A program made the position numbers and the translations under genes. The notes under the pieces were generated by a model. That model was not told the DNA's origin. It did not search any database and saw nothing but the letters and a program-made list of their open reading frames with translations. A stretch of DNA of 64,000 nucleotides from an uncultured Alistipes sp. Its GTDB lineage: Bacteria; Bacteroidota; Bacteroidia; Bacteroidales; Rikenellaceae. Shown piece by piece: positions 18,930 to 28,752 of the stretch (position 1 is its first letter; each line of letters opens with the position of its first letter). The stretch lies in NCBI GenBank assembly GCA_944321955.1, contig CALUNG010000010.1, forward strand, positions 17,362 through 81,361, given 5' to 3'.

Positions 18930-20022
18930 TTTCGAGTATGGTTCTTGTCAATTTGTTCATGAATTCGATTCCGTATCCGATGGCCCTTTCGTCGGGATTG
19001 AACAGCGGAGTATGGGTGGCTCCGGTGCCTCCGGTCCCCAGACGGTAGAAGAGCGACGGATAGACGCTGCAGTAGAAGCCGAAATCCTCTGCCGTGGTGC
19101 GCAGCGGCAACTCGACCGTCCTGTAATTCCCGGCGGCCAGCGTACGTGCCGTCGCCGTCAGCTGCGGATTGTTCACCACGCACGGATATCCGCGGCGTAT
19201 GTCCGCATCGATCGTAACGCCGTATTTAGTTCCCGTAGCGGCGGCGGCTTCGTGTATGTTTCGTTTGATTTGTTCGCGCAGGGATTCGTCGAACGTCCGC
19301 ATCGTCCCCTGCATTGCGACCGTGTCGGGAATGACGTTGGTGGCTCCGTCGGCGATGAAGCGTCCTATGGAGACGACGCTGTCGGCCGAGTTCATGGCTG
19401 TCAACTGCAACGTCATGTCGGCGGCGGCCGTCACGGGATCCTTTATCTGTTCACGCATGGCGGCATGTCCTCCCTTGCCGTGTACGGTGATATGCAGCTC
19501 GTCGTTCGAGGCCATGTACTTGCCGGCCCTGAATCCGAACGTCCCCACCTCGAGCCGGGGCTCTACGTGTTCCCCGATCATGGCAATGACGTCGTACCCC
19601 TCGAACGGCTTCTCTGCCAGCACGAGCGACGCTCCGCCCGGAACGCACTCCTCGCCCGGCTGGAACAGCCCGAATACGGTGCCGTCGAAACCGCCCTCCT
19701 CCTTCAGCCGTTTCAGCACTCCGAACAGTACGGCGGCATGCACGTCGTGTCCGCATGCGTGCATCACTCCCTCGTTACGGGAGCGCCATGTCACATCGAC
19801 GGCCTCGTGTATGGGCAGGGCGTCGATGTCGGCGCGAAGCACTACGGCCCGGCGCGTGTCGCCACCACCCACGATGCGTGCGAGCACACCCGTACGGGCT
19901 ATGCTTCGATGCTCGATGCCCAGCGCCGTAAGTTGCTCGGCGATGAAGCGTGCGGTCTGCTCCTCCCCGAACGATAGTTCGGGGTAAGCGTGCAAGTGAC
20001 GGCGAAATTCGACAGGTGTCAT
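18895..20022 (-). CDS. M20D family metallo-amidohydrolase
   Basis: The product is 375 residues from MTPVEFRRHLHAYPELSFGE. The metal-binding cysteine and histidine are in GVMHACGHDVHAAVLFG, the second ligand set in QPGEECVPGG, and a further ligand histidine is in IGEHVEP. The lid domain carries HGKGGHAAM and the final ligand lies in GGTGATHTPLFN. The family removes acyl groups from N-acyl amino acids (hippurate, N-acetyl-diaminopimelate, indole-acetyl amino acids); the substrate here is not clear. No signal peptide is seen, so it is cytoplasmic. It starts 2 bp after the homocysteine methyltransferase stop, and its last 35 bp also encode the start of rnr. Confidence 0.88.
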   Translation of the reverse strand: MTPVEFRRHLHAYPELSFGEEQTARFIAEQLTALGIEHRSIARTGVLARIVGGGDTRRAVVLRADIDALPIHEAVDVTWRSRNEGVMHACGHDVHAAVLFGVLKRLKEEGGFDGTVFGLFQPGEECVPGGASLVLAEKPFEGYDVIAMIGEHVEPRLEVGTFGFRAGKYMASNDELHITVHGKGGHAAMREQIKDPVTAAADMTLQLTAMNSADSVVSIGRFIADGATNVIPDTVAMQGTMRTFDESLREQIKRNIHEAAAATGTKYGVTIDADIRRGYPCVVNNPQLTATARTLAAGNYRTVELPLRTTAEDFGFYCSVYPSLFYRLGTGGTGATHTPLFNPDERAIGYGIEFMNKLTRTILENGKEKREDNIR

Positions 20023-20024
20023 AA

Positions 20025-20834
20025 CTATCCGTTTATTCGTTTCTTTTGCCTGCGCGGGGCATATTTTTTTGCCATTCGGCCGAGTGCGGCAATGTATTCG
20101 GGAGTGGTGCCGCAACAGCCTCCGATAATGTCGACGAGCCCCCGTTTGAGGTATTGCTCCACGCAGGCGGCAAAAGCCTCGGACTCTACGGGGTATTTCC
20201 CTGTATTGTCGGGCATGCCGGCGCCGGGGTATGCCACGATACGCAGATCCGATATTGCGTCGAGCTCCGCGAGTGGCTTCATGAGCGATTCGGGCCCGTA
20301 CGAGCAGTTGAACCCTGCAGCGAACGGCTTGAACTCCGCCACTGCCGTGTAGAAGTCGGCGACGCTCTCGCCCGATGGCAGCCTTCCTTCACGCGTCAAC
20401 GTGGCCGAGACGATCACTGGAACGGAGATGCCGCGCCGTGCCGTTGCCTCCTTCAATGCCTCAAGGCTTGCTACCAGAGGCTCTACTGCAGTTGCCGTTT
20501 CGAAAACAATGCCGTCTATGCCGCCGTCGAGCAGGCCCTCGACATGTTCCACCACATTATCCTCGGACGGATATACGGCTCCGAAAGCGAATCTCGGCTT
20601 GAGCGGATCTATCCCGGTATGTCTTTGCGCCGCTTCGCGGGCCGTGCATGCGGCCGCAAGGGCTGATGCGTGATCCGAAGCCGCAATGTCGGTCTCGATG
20701 ATGTCGGCGCCGGCCCGAAGGTATGCTTCGTGGATCTCTCGCGGCGTGAAACCTTGCATGAGCATGGTGCCGAAACCTCCGTCGAGCAGGAGCACCCGCT
20801 CGTCGGCGACATCGTATATCGACCTGCGGTTCAC
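20025..20834 (-). CDS. Homocysteine S-methyltransferase domain protein
   Basis: The product is 269 residues using a GTG start (MNRRSIYDVADERVLLLDGGFGTMLMQ). The GTG overlaps the preceding stop as GTGA, which decides the start. The fold is the zinc-dependent homocysteine methyltransferase barrel: DGGFGTML at the N-terminus, FGAVYPSED, FETATAVEPL, the first Zn cysteine in GFNCSYGP, and the Cys-Cys pair in IIGGCCGTTPEYI. It stands alone, without the folate, cobalamin or activation domains of MetH, so it resembles MmuM/BHMT-type enzymes that methylate homocysteine from a small donor, or a detached MetH module. The donor cannot be told from sequence. Confidence 0.85.
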   Translation of the reverse strand: MNRRSIYDVADERVLLLDGGFGTMLMQGFTPREIHEAYLRAGADIIETDIAASDHASALAAACTAREAAQRHTGIDPLKPRFAFGAVYPSEDNVVEHVEGLLDGGIDGIVFETATAVEPLVASLEALKEATARRGISVPVIVSATLTREGRLPSGESVADFYTAVAEFKPFAAGFNCSYGPESLMKPLAELDAISDLRIVAYPGAGMPDNTGKYPVESEAFAACVEQYLKRGLVDIIGGCCGTTPEYIAALGRMAKKYAPRRQKKRING

Positions 20835-21622
20835 TGCTCGACAAGTTCTATCTCGAAGAGTTTGCTCCAGTTCTTGCCCGTGACGAAGATGCGCTTGCCC
20901 GCCTCGTCGTAGGCTATGCCGTTCAACACGTCGGTTTCGGGACCGATCTCGCTTTCGGGCAGAATGCCCGTAAGATCGACCACGCCCTCGACCTGACCGC
21001 TTTCGGGATCGATTATCACTATCTGGTCGGTGGTGTAGACGTTGGCCCATATCTTGCCGTCGATCCATTCGAGCTCGTTGAGGTAGTTGACCGGTTCGCC
21101 GCGGAAGGTTACGGTCAGCGTACCCTTGCGTTTGAATGTCTCGGGATCGATGCGGTAGATGTTCTCCGAACCGTTGGACATGTAGAGCCATTCGCCGTCA
21201 GTCGTCAGGCCCCAGCCCTCGCCCGTGTATCGCATGTCGCGCAACTTGTTGCCGGATGCGCTGTCGTAGACGTGAACCACGTTGTTGGTCCACGTAAGCT
21301 GGTATATCCTGCCGTTCAGCAGCGTGATGCCCTCGCCGAATTCGGCGTACGGCAGTTCCGCCACGACGGTCGCCTTGCCCGTGTCGAGATCGATACGCTG
21401 CAGACGCGACTCGCCGTGCTGGCCTGTGCCCTCCCACATCGTGCCGTCGACATACTGCAGTCCCTGCGTATAGCTGGTGGTGAGATGCGGGTGCGTGGCC
21501 TTGACCCTGTATGAGTACATGCGCGGTTCGATTGTCTGTACGGTCTGCCCCGAAGTGTTGCTGCGCCCGGTGCAGCCAATGCACGAAGCCACAAGTAAAA
21601 GTATCGTCGTAAAACTTCTCAT
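20831..21622 (-). CDS. Glutaminyl-peptide cyclotransferase lipoprotein
   Basis: The product is 263 residues. The signal sequence MRSFTTILLLVASC has a plausible lipobox VASC at residues 11-14, so the protein is probably lipid-anchored in the envelope. The rest is the five-bladed propeller type of glutaminyl cyclase (plant/bacterial kind): TSYTQGLQYVDGTMWEGTGQHGESRLQRIDLDTGK, FGEGITLLNGRIYQLTW, GEGWGLTTDGEWLYMSNGS, LNELEWIDGKIWANVYTTDQIVIIDPESG and LNGIAYDEAGKRIFVTGKNW. The enzyme converts N-terminal glutamine to pyroglutamate, protecting exported proteins. It heads the leftward operon. Confidence 0.88.
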   Translation of the reverse strand: MRSFTTILLLVASCIGCTGRSNTSGQTVQTIEPRMYSYRVKATHPHLTTSYTQGLQYVDGTMWEGTGQHGESRLQRIDLDTGKATVVAELPYAEFGEGITLLNGRIYQLTWTNNVVHVYDSASGNKLRDMRYTGEGWGLTTDGEWLYMSNGSENIYRIDPETFKRKGTLTVTFRGEPVNYLNELEWIDGKIWANVYTTDQIVIIDPESGQVEGVVDLTGILPESEIGPETDVLNGIAYDEAGKRIFVTGKNWSKLFEIELVEQ

Positions 21623-21631
21623 ATCTTCCTA

Positions 21632-21639
21632 CAAAGGTA
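21632..21639 (-). promoter_or_regulatory. Putative -7 element for the glutaminyl cyclase operon
   Basis: TACCTTTG on the minus strand matches TAnnTTTG; no TTTG lies at the proper distance. The predicted start is a few bases before the ATG at 21622. Confidence 0.5.
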
Positions 21640-21657
21640 ACATTATAATTCGTTATA

Positions 21658-21689
21658 TTTGTAATATGCGAATTAAATTTCTATCTTTG
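21658..21689 (+). promoter_or_regulatory. Promoter of tig
   Basis: TTTG at 21658-21661, a 20-bp spacer, TATCTTTG at 21682-21689: exact consensus. Predicted start about 35 nt before the tig ATG. A second -7-like box (TATATTTG, 21654-21661) overlaps the -33 box. Confidence 0.8.
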
Positions 21690-21730
21690 CGCACCCGTAT
21701 GGAGAGTAAATAAAGGACAAATATACAGTT

Positions 21731-23056
21731 ATGAAAATCGTTAGAGAACAGAAAGACCAGCACGCGTCGCTGATAAGGGTGACCGTCGACGAAAAGGACT
21801 ACGGCGAGGCCGTCGAGAAGACGCTCCGCGATTACAAGCGCAAGGCCAATATCCCCGGTTTCCGCCCGGGTATGGTTCCGATGAGTATCATCAAAAAGAT
21901 GTACGGCAAGGGCGTAGTTGCCGAGCAGTCGTACCGTCTGGCTTCGAATTCGGCATTCGACTACCTCCAGAAGGAGAAGATCGACTATGTGGGCGATGTC
22001 ATTCCGGCCGAGGAGCAGGGCGATTTCGATTTCGACAACAATACCGAATTCGAGTTCGTCTTCGAGATCGGCGAGGCTCCCGAGGTCAAGCTCGATCTTT
22101 CGCAGAAGGACGAGGTCGTTTACAACCGCATCAAGGTCGACAAGAAGATGCACGACGACTATCTGAGCAACTACCTGCGCCGCTTCGGCCGTCTGGTCGA
22201 CGTGGACGAGGTTGCGTCGGACGAGGCTCTGACCGTTACGCTCGACAACGGCGACCTGAAGGTTGAGGATGCGTACCTGGGTCTGATCTCGATGAGCGAC
22301 GAGGAGCGCAAGCCCTTCATAGGCAAGAAGGTAGGATACAAGACCACGATCAACATAAACGAGCTCTACAAGAATCCTTCGCAGCGTGCGTCGATTCTGC
22401 ATGTCAAGGAGGCCGAGCTGGCCGATCTCAATCCCGAGTTCTCGCTCGAGATCACCAAGATCCGCCGTTTCGCCAATCCCGAACTCAACGAGGAGTTCTT
22501 CAAGGAGGCGTTCCCCGCAGGCAACGTGAAGAACGAGGAGGAGCTCAATAAGTTCATCGACGAAGAGATCAACCGCGAGCTTTCGCGCGAGAGCGATTAC
22601 CTCTTCACACTCCAGTTGCGCAACTACCTTCTGGACAAGGCCAAGCTCGAGATGCCGGTCGAGTTCCTCAAGCGCTGGCTCTATGTCATCAACGAGGGCA
22701 AGTTCACCAAGGAGGATATCGAGAAGGATTTCGACTCGTTCGTGAAGATGTTCTCGTGGAACTATCTGCAGAAGTATTTCATTCAGAAGGACGGGCTGAA
22801 GGTATCGGCAGAGGAGGCTTCGGCCGAGGCCAAGCAGTTTGCTGCCGCTCAGTTCGCACAATACGGCATGCCGTCGGCTCCCGAGGAGATGATCGACAAC
22901 TTCGCAAAGCAGATCCTCGACAACAAGGAGCAGTCGCAGAAGATCTACGAGAAGCTCTACGAGCAGAAGGTGGTCGAGGACGTGAAGTCGAAGATCAAGG
23001 TTACGGAGAAGTTCGTTTCGGCCGAGGATTTCGCCAAACTGGCCAAGGAGATTTAG
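21731..23056 (+). CDS. tig: Trigger factor, ribosome-associated chaperone
   Basis: The product is 441 residues. The N-terminal ribosome-binding domain has the motif NIPGFRPGMVPMSIIKKMYG near residue 40 (family signature GFRxGxxP). A divergent peptidyl-prolyl isomerase-like middle (about 150-250) and the long helical chaperone arms follow (EKDFDSFVKMFSWNYLQKYFIQKDGLKVSAEEASAEAKQFAAAQF). Sequence of the middle domain is poorly conserved, as usual in Bacteroidota. It lies upstream of clpP-clpX, the arrangement seen in many bacteria, though the 121-bp gap and its hairpin may separate the transcripts. Confidence 0.92.
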   Translation: MKIVREQKDQHASLIRVTVDEKDYGEAVEKTLRDYKRKANIPGFRPGMVPMSIIKKMYGKGVVAEQSYRLASNSAFDYLQKEKIDYVGDVIPAEEQGDFDFDNNTEFEFVFEIGEAPEVKLDLSQKDEVVYNRIKVDKKMHDDYLSNYLRRFGRLVDVDEVASDEALTVTLDNGDLKVEDAYLGLISMSDEERKPFIGKKVGYKTTININELYKNPSQRASILHVKEAELADLNPEFSLEITKIRRFANPELNEEFFKEAFPAGNVKNEEELNKFIDEEINRELSRESDYLFTLQLRNYLLDKAKLEMPVEFLKRWLYVINEGKFTKEDIEKDFDSFVKMFSWNYLQKYFIQKDGLKVSAEEASAEAKQFAAAQFAQYGMPSAPEEMIDNFAKQILDNKEQSQKIYEKLYEQKVVEDVKSKIKVTEKFVSAEDFAKLAKEI

Positions 23057-23082
23057 TCCTTTCCGTATCATAAAACTGTTTT

Positions 23083-23126
23083 CGGACTCTGCGGGTTTGG
23101 TTTTTGCAACCGGACTGCAGAGTTCG
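23083..23126 (+). other. Intergenic hairpin between tig and clpP
   Basis: CGGACTCTGC (23083-23092) pairs with GCAGAGTTCG (23117-23126) over 10 bp with one G-U pair. Inside the loop GGTT can pair with AACC. There is no T-run, so it may stabilise or process the transcript instead of ending it. Confidence 0.45.
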
Positions 23127-23177
23127 TTGCGTTGATTGAAACGCTTCGTGTCGTTTAACGCTAAAAATTATTGAGAC

Positions 23178-23846
23178 ATGTCTGAATTTGAAAAGTTTGC
23201 CAAGGGATTCCGCGGCTTGGGCAGCATGACGCTGCACGATTATGTTTCGACGCAGGCTGCCTACGTGTCGCCTACGATCATCGAGGAGCGCCAGCTGAAT
23301 ATCGCCACGATGGATGTCTTCTCGCGTCTGATGATGGACCGCATCATATTTCTGGGTGCACCCATCAACGACGATGTGGCCAACATCATACAGGCCCAAC
23401 TGCTATTTCTCGAGTCTTCGGATCCGGACAAGGATATTCAGATATATGTCAATTCGCCCGGCGGATCCGTGTCGGCGGGACTGGGCATATACGATACCAT
23501 GCAGCTGATAAACTGCGACGTGGCAACCATCTGTACCGGCATGGCCGCATCGATGGGAGCCGTGTTGCTGGCTGCCGGAGCCAAAGGCAAGCGATCGGCG
23601 CTGCCGCATTCGCGCGTGATGATACACCAGCCGCTGGGCGGGGCTCAGGGACAGGCTTCGGATATCGAGATCACGGCCCGCGAGATCATGCGCACCAAAC
23701 GCGAGCTCTACGACATATTGGCATACCATACGGGCGTGTCGGTCAAGAAGATCGAGCGTGATGCCGACCGCGATTACTGGCTGTCGGCCGAGGAGGCCAA
23801 AAAGTACGGCCTCATAGATGATGTATTATCCAAACGGCAGAAATAA
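23178..23846 (+). CDS. clpP: ATP-dependent Clp protease proteolytic subunit
   Basis: The product is 222 residues. The catalytic triad is Ser125 ([11 protein letters not shown]), His150 ([11 protein letters not shown]) and Asp199 (DADRDYW), with the same spacing as E. coli Ser97-His122-Asp171. ClpP forms a double-ring chamber that degrades unfolded proteins fed by ClpX or ClpC; both ATPase genes are in this window. The stop codon overlaps the clpX start by one base (TAATG), so the two are co-translated. The N-terminal ~30 residues before the core are longer than in E. coli and may be partly removed on maturation. Confidence 0.97.
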   Translation: MSEFEKFAKGFRGLGSMTLHDYVSTQAAYVSPTIIEERQLNIATMDVFSRLMMDRIIFLGAPINDDVANIIQAQLLFLESSDPDKDIQIYVNSPGGSVSAGLGIYDTMQLINCDVATICTGMAASMGAVLLAAGAKGKRSALPHSRVMIHQPLGGAQGQASDIEITAREIMRTKRELYDILAYHTGVSVKKIERDADRDYWLSAEEAKKYGLIDDVLSKRQK

Positions 23847-25153
23847 TGGCTGAAAACAAGAACAACAAAGGCAACAGAAGCAAACAGGAGAACGATTGCT
23901 GTGATTTCTGCGGAGCAAGACGCAGCGATGTGGAGCTGCTGCTGACAAGCGGCGACCATCGCGTCAACATATGCAACAACTGCATAGCCGAAGCATACCG
24001 CATGCTGGTTATGGGCGGCGTGATCCGGGATGGCCGGCAGGAGCGCGGAGGCGCTTACGTGGACAAGGCGCCGCGCAGCATGGAGGACCTGCTGAAACCG
24101 GTGCAGATTAAGGAGTTTCTCGATCAGTATGTCATAGGTCAGGATGTGGCCAAACGTTACATATCGGTGGCCGTGTACAACCACTACAAGCGACTGATAT
24201 GCAGTACGCACAAGGACGAGAACGAGGTGGAGATCGACAAGTCGAACATTCTGCTGGTCGGACCTACTGGAACGGGCAAGACGCTTATTGCCAAGACCAT
24301 TGCGCGACTGCTCAACGTGCCGTTCACGATAGTCGACGCGACGGTATTGACCGAGGCCGGTTACGTCGGCGAGGATGTCGAGAGCATACTGACACGTCTG
24401 TTGCAGGTTGCCGACTACAATGTTGAGGCGGCCGAGCGTGGCATCGTCTTCATCGACGAAATAGACAAGATCGCCCGCAAGAGCGACAATCCGAGCATCA
24501 CGCGCGACGTGTCGGGCGAGGGCGTGCAGCAGGCTCTGCTCAAACTGCTCGAGGGTACGGTCGTGAACGTGCCGCCCAAGGGAGGCCGCAAGCACCCCGA
24601 TCAGGACTTCATACACGTAAACACCAAGAATATCCTCTTCATCTGCGGCGGAGCGTTCGACGGTATCGAGAAGAAGATAGCACAGCGTCTCAATACCAGA
24701 GCTTTGGGTTATGGCCGTACACAGGCGTCCGGCAGTGTCGACCGCGGAAACCTGATGCAGTACATCATGCCTCAGGACGTCAAGTCGTACGGACTCATTC
24801 CGGAACTTGTCGGCCGCTTGCCGGTGCTGACATACATGGAGCCGCTGTCGAGACAGGCTCTGCGATCGATACTTACGGAACCCAGGAACGCCATCATAAA
24901 ACAGTACGAACGTCTGTTCGAGATGGACGGCGTGAAGCTGTCGTTCGACGAGGAGGCTCTCGACTATATCGTCGACAAGGCCATCGAGTTCAAGCTGGGA
25001 GCCCGCGGTCTGCGATCGATCTGCGAGGCTGTGATGATGGATACGATGTTCGAGATACCGTCGTCGGGTGAACGTCGGTTCGTGGTTACGCTCGACTATG
25101 CAAAGCGCAAGATCGAGAAGACCAATTTTGCGGCATTGCGTCGGGTCGGTTGA
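23846..25153 (+). CDS. clpX: Clp protease ATP-binding subunit ClpX
   Basis: The product is 435 residues. The N-terminal C4 zinc finger has C19, C22, C43 and C46. The AAA+ domain follows, with Walker A GPTGTGKT near residue 140, Walker [11 protein letters not shown], and the sensor and pore regions ([15 protein letters not shown]). The loop that docks on ClpP (IGF type) should lie between Walker B and the C-terminal domain, but I did not identify a clear copy. C-terminal [21 protein letters not shown] is the sensor-2 helix. ClpX unfolds tagged proteins and passes them to ClpP, encoded immediately upstream. Confidence 0.97.
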   Translation: MAENKNNKGNRSKQENDCCDFCGARRSDVELLLTSGDHRVNICNNCIAEAYRMLVMGGVIRDGRQERGGAYVDKAPRSMEDLLKPVQIKEFLDQYVIGQDVAKRYISVAVYNHYKRLICSTHKDENEVEIDKSNILLVGPTGTGKTLIAKTIARLLNVPFTIVDATVLTEAGYVGEDVESILTRLLQVADYNVEAAERGIVFIDEIDKIARKSDNPSITRDVSGEGVQQALLKLLEGTVVNVPPKGGRKHPDQDFIHVNTKNILFICGGAFDGIEKKIAQRLNTRALGYGRTQASGSVDRGNLMQYIMPQDVKSYGLIPELVGRLPVLTYMEPLSRQALRSILTEPRNAIIKQYERLFEMDGVKLSFDEEALDYIVDKAIEFKLGARGLRSICEAVMMDTMFEIPSSGERRFVVTLDYAKRKIEKTNFAALRRVG

Positions 25154-25214
25154 GAAGTTGAGTCTGGTGCTGCGGCCGATTTGGCTGCATTGGGTCTGAA
25201 AAGTTGTTTTTCCG

Positions 25215-25246
25215 TTTGTCTTTGCACTCGACTTTGCTTATATTTG
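25215..25246 (+). promoter_or_regulatory. Promoter of the transketolase gene
   Basis: TTTG at 25215-25218, 20-bp spacer, TATATTTG at 25239-25246: exact consensus. Predicted start about 30 nt before the ATG. Confidence 0.8.
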
Positions 25247-25282
25247 TATTGTAATTCCATTTGGGAATAATTAGATAATCTT

Positions 25283-27316
25283 ATGAAAACTGATAAATCC
25301 AAACTTCAGCGGGCTGCGGACAATATCCGCGTACTCGCGGCATCGATGGTCGAGAAGGCCAAATCGGGTCACCCGGGCGGAGCCATGGGCGGAGCCGATT
25401 TCGTCAACGTGCTGTTTGCCGAATACCTTCGTTACGATCCCGATGACATGAAATACCCCTTCCGCGATCGATTCTTCCTCGATCCGGGCCACATGTCGCC
25501 GATGCTCTATTCGGTGCTTGCGCTTGCGGGCAACTATACGATGGAGGATCTGGCCTCGTTCCGCCAGTGGGGCAGCATAACTCCCGGCCATCCCGAGGTC
25601 GACGTGATGCACGGCGTGGAGAATACGTCGGGACCTTTGGGACAGGGGCACGCCATGGGAGTGGGAGCCGCTCTTGCCGAGCGTTTCCTTGTGGCCCGCT
25701 TCGGAGAGTGGATGTCGCACAAGACATATATCTATATCTCGGACGGTGCCGTGCAGGAGGAGATTTCGCAGGGCGTTGGCCGCATAGCCGGCAATCTGGG
25801 ACTGCACAACGTGATCATGTACTACGACTCGAACAACGTGCAGCTCTCGACCAAGGTCGACGAGGTCGATACCGAGGATGTCGGAGCCAAGTACCGTGCA
25901 TGGAACTGGAACGTCATCGAGATATGCGGTAACGACATCGACCAGATACGCGGAGCACTCGATGCTGCTCTCGGCGAGACGGAGCGTCCTACCATCATCA
26001 TCGGCAAGACGGTGATGGGCAAGGGTGCCGTTGCTGCCGACGGTACGAGCTTCGAGGACAGGGTCTCGACGCACGGACAGCCTCTGTCGGCTGCCGGAGC
26101 CGATTATGCGGCTACGGTGAAGCACCTTGGCGGCGATCCCGAAAATCCGTTCTGCATCTTCGAGGAGAGTGCCGAGATATATGCGGCGCGTCGTGAGGAG
26201 TTGCGCGCGATAATCGCCGAACGCAAGGCCGAAGAGCAGAAGTGGCGTTCGGAGAACAAGGATCTGGCCCGCAAACTCGACATGTTCCTCGCGGGCGAGA
26301 TACCTCCCATCGACTACAAGAACATAGAACTCAAGTCCGATACGGCGACACGTGCCGCTTCGGCCACTATGTTGTCCGTATATGCCGACAAGATCGAGAA
26401 CATGATCGTCGCATCGGCCGACCTGAGCAACTCGGACAAGACCGACGGGTACCTCAAGAAGACCAAGGCCTTCTCGAAGGGCGACTTTACGGGCAAGTTC
26501 TTCCAGGCGGGCGTGTCGGAGCTTACGATGGCCTGCATGATGAACGGTATGGCGCTGCATGGCGGCGTAATTCCGGCATGCGGTACATTCTTCGTCTTCT
26601 CGGACTATATGAAACCGGCGGTTCGTCTGTCGGCACTCATGCACCTGCACGTGATCTATATCTGGACACACGACTCGTTCCGTGTGGGTGAGGACGGTCC
26701 TACGCATCAGCCCGTCGAGCACGAGGCTCAGATACGTCTGATGGAGCATCTGCGCAACCACAAGGGTGAGCGTTCGATGGTCGTACTGCGTCCGGCCGAT
26801 GCCGAAGAGACTGTTGCGGCATGGAAGGTGGCCGTCGAGGAGAAACGTCCTGTCGCTCTTATACTCTCGCGCCAGAACATCAAGAGCCTGCCGGCTTTGG
26901 GCCTTAATCGCCGCGAAGAGGCGATGCAGCTCACCAAGGGCGCCTACATCGTTGCCGACAAGGCAAAACCGAGCGTGGTGATGATCGCATCGGGTTCCGA
27001 GGTCTCGACTCTGATCGAGGGTGCCGAGCTTCTCGGCAAGGAGGGCATTGCGGTCCGAGTAGTCAGCGTTCCGAGCGAAGGCCTGTTCCGCGATCAGCCA
27101 AAATCGTATCAGGAGAACGTTCTGCCCGAAGGTATCGTACGTTACGGCCTGACGTCGGGACTGCCCGTTACGTTGCTCTCGCTTGTCGGCGATCTCAATG
27201 CCATACACGGCCTCGACCACTTCGGCTATTCTGCTCCCTACAAGGTGCTCGATGCCGAATTCGGCTACAACGGCGAGACTGTCTGCAAGGAGGTCAAGAC
27301 TCTGCTCGGCAAATAG
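25283..27316 (+). CDS. tkt: Transketolase
   Basis: The product is 677 residues, full-length for a bacterial transketolase. It moves two-carbon units between sugar phosphates in the pentose phosphate pathway using thiamine diphosphate. The N-terminal domain has KSGHPGGAMGGADFVNVLF (active-site His) and ISDGAVQEEISQGVGRIAG with the TPP/metal-binding DSNNVQLS block. The pyrimidine-binding domain contains TFFVFSDYMKPAVRLSALM and THDSFRVGEDGPTHQPVEH, the family signature. A C-terminal transketolase domain completes it. It has its own promoter and is followed by a terminator, so it appears monocistronic. Confidence 0.96.
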   Translation: MKTDKSKLQRAADNIRVLAASMVEKAKSGHPGGAMGGADFVNVLFAEYLRYDPDDMKYPFRDRFFLDPGHMSPMLYSVLALAGNYTMEDLASFRQWGSITPGHPEVDVMHGVENTSGPLGQGHAMGVGAALAERFLVARFGEWMSHKTYIYISDGAVQEEISQGVGRIAGNLGLHNVIMYYDSNNVQLSTKVDEVDTEDVGAKYRAWNWNVIEICGNDIDQIRGALDAALGETERPTIIIGKTVMGKGAVAADGTSFEDRVSTHGQPLSAAGADYAATVKHLGGDPENPFCIFEESAEIYAARREELRAIIAERKAEEQKWRSENKDLARKLDMFLAGEIPPIDYKNIELKSDTATRAASATMLSVYADKIENMIVASADLSNSDKTDGYLKKTKAFSKGDFTGKFFQAGVSELTMACMMNGMALHGGVIPACGTFFVFSDYMKPAVRLSALMHLHVIYIWTHDSFRVGEDGPTHQPVEHEAQIRLMEHLRNHKGERSMVVLRPADAEETVAAWKVAVEEKRPVALILSRQNIKSLPALGLNRREEAMQLTKGAYIVADKAKPSVVMIASGSEVSTLIEGAELLGKEGIAVRVVSVPSEGLFRDQPKSYQENVLPEGIVRYGLTSGLPVTLLSLVGDLNAIHGLDHFGYSAPYKVLDAEFGYNGETVCKEVKTLLGK

Positions 27317-27340
27317 TGTCGGGTAGCAATATACTGATGC

Positions 27341-27372
27341 AAGGTGCGGAACGGTAGTTCCGCACCTTTTTT
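27341..27372 (+). terminator. Intrinsic terminator of the transketolase gene
   Basis: A perfect 12-bp stem (AAGGTGCGGAAC at 27341-27352 with GTTCCGCACCTT at 27357-27368), 4-nt loop and T-run. Confidence 0.9.
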
Positions 27373-27380
27373 ATGCAATG

Positions 27381-27417
27381 AAAAAGGGCCGTACCGGTGC
27401 GAGGTACGACCCTTTTT
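27381..27417 (-). terminator. Intrinsic terminator of metK
   Basis: AAAAAGGG and GTACC pair with GGTAC and CCCTTTTT; a CC/GA mismatch interrupts the stem. Read leftward it ends in TTTTT and lies 20 bp after the metK stop. Confidence 0.75.
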
Positions 27418-27436
27418 GTGCAGGACAATGGTTGTG

Positions 27437-28687
27437 TCAGAGTCCGAACTCCTTCCTGAGCATGTCGACGGCATCGAGTTTCTCCCATCCGAAGAACTCG
27501 ATTTCGCGCTCTACCTCCTTGCCGTCGCGGAACAACTTTACCGTCTTGGTGTACGGGCGGTTGCCGAAGTGCCCGTACGAAGCCGTAGCTTCGAATATCG
27601 GGTTCTTCAGGCCGAACTCGCGAACGATGCTTGCAGGACGCAGGTCGAACAGACGCCCTATGCGCTCGGCTATCTCGCCGTCGCTGACGTTCGTATGATT
27701 CGTTCCGTAGGTGTTGACGTAGATCGAGAGCGGTTCGGCTATGCCGATGGCATATGATACCTGAACCAGAATCTCGTCGGCTATGCCTGCCGCCACCATG
27801 TTCTTGGCTATGTGGCGTGCGGCGTAAGCCGCCGAACGGTCGACCTTCGACGAATCCTTGCCCGAGAAGGCGCCTCCGCCGTGTGCACCGCGACCGCCAT
27901 AGGTGTCGACGATGATCTTGCGGCCCGTAAGGCCCGTATCGCCGTGAGGACCTCCGATTACGAACTTGCCCGTCGGATTGACGTGAAGTATGTAGTCATC
28001 GCCTATGAGGTCGGCCAGATGGTCGTTGGCACGCTCCAGACGTGCCTTTACGCGCGGTATGAGTATCGTGCGCACATCTTCCTTGATGCGCGCTGCATCC
28101 ACGCAGTCGTCATGCTGCGTAGATACGACGATGGTGTGCACGCGCAACGGTTTGCGTGTGGCGCTGTCGTATTCGATCGTCACCTGACTCTTGGCGTCGG
28201 GACGAAGATACGGCATCAGTTTGCCGTCACGGCGTATGTCCGCAAGCTCCTTGAGGATGACATGCGACAGGATGAGCGTTGCGGGCATCAACTCGCGTGT
28301 CTCGTTGCATGCATATCCGAACATTATACCCTGATCGCCTGCTCCCTGCTGCTCCTCTTCGGCACGTACGACGCCGCGGTTGATGTCGGGCGACTGCTCG
28401 TGAATGGCCGAGAGTATGCCGCAAGATGCGGCGTCGAACTGATATTCGCTGCGGTTGTAGCCTATGCGGTTGATGACGCGCCGTGCTACATCCTGTACGT
28501 CGACATATGCCTCCGAACGCACCTCGCCGGCAACTACTACCAGTCCGGTGGTGCAGAGCGTTTCGCACGCAACCTTCGATTCGGGGTCGCGGCGCAGGAA
28601 TTCATCGAGAATTGCATCGGATATCTGATCCGAAACCTTGTCGGGGTGACCTTCGGACACCGATTCCGACGTGAATAAAAATCCCAT
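27437..28687 (-). CDS. metK: S-adenosylmethionine synthetase
   Basis: The product is 416 residues from [25 protein letters not shown]; the ATG at 28687 is chosen because the family starts there, though the frame runs 30 bp further upstream. The enzyme joins methionine and ATP to make SAM. Family motifs include GHPDKV at the N-terminus, [16 protein letters not shown] (ATP site, GAGDQG hexapeptide) and the glycine-rich [27 protein letters not shown] near the middle. The 5' leader holds a SAM-II-type riboswitch, which would let the enzyme's product shut down its own synthesis. Confidence 0.96.
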   Translation of the reverse strand: MGFLFTSESVSEGHPDKVSDQISDAILDEFLRRDPESKVACETLCTTGLVVVAGEVRSEAYVDVQDVARRVINRIGYNRSEYQFDAASCGILSAIHEQSPDINRGVVRAEEEQQGAGDQGIMFGYACNETRELMPATLILSHVILKELADIRRDGKLMPYLRPDAKSQVTIEYDSATRKPLRVHTIVVSTQHDDCVDAARIKEDVRTILIPRVKARLERANDHLADLIGDDYILHVNPTGKFVIGGPHGDTGLTGRKIIVDTYGGRGAHGGGAFSGKDSSKVDRSAAYAARHIAKNMVAAGIADEILVQVSYAIGIAEPLSIYVNTYGTNHTNVSDGEIAERIGRLFDLRPASIVREFGLKNPIFEATASYGHFGNRPYTKTVKLFRDGKEVEREIEFFGWEKLDAVDMLRKEFGL

Positions 28688-28752
28688 AGTACAAACATTT
28701 AATTTGTTAAACATCAATGTAAAATGGGGTAGGATTGGCTGCTGTAATAAAA

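Noticed and set aside
20835-21191. Upstream extension of the homocysteine methyltransferase frame
   Set aside because: It runs antisense-like through the well-supported glutaminyl cyclase gene in another frame; the GTG at 20834 with GTGA overlap is the sensible start.
25271-27220. 650-codon minus-strand open frame opposite transketolase
   Set aside because: Shadow of a conserved gene with no domain and no promoter of its own.
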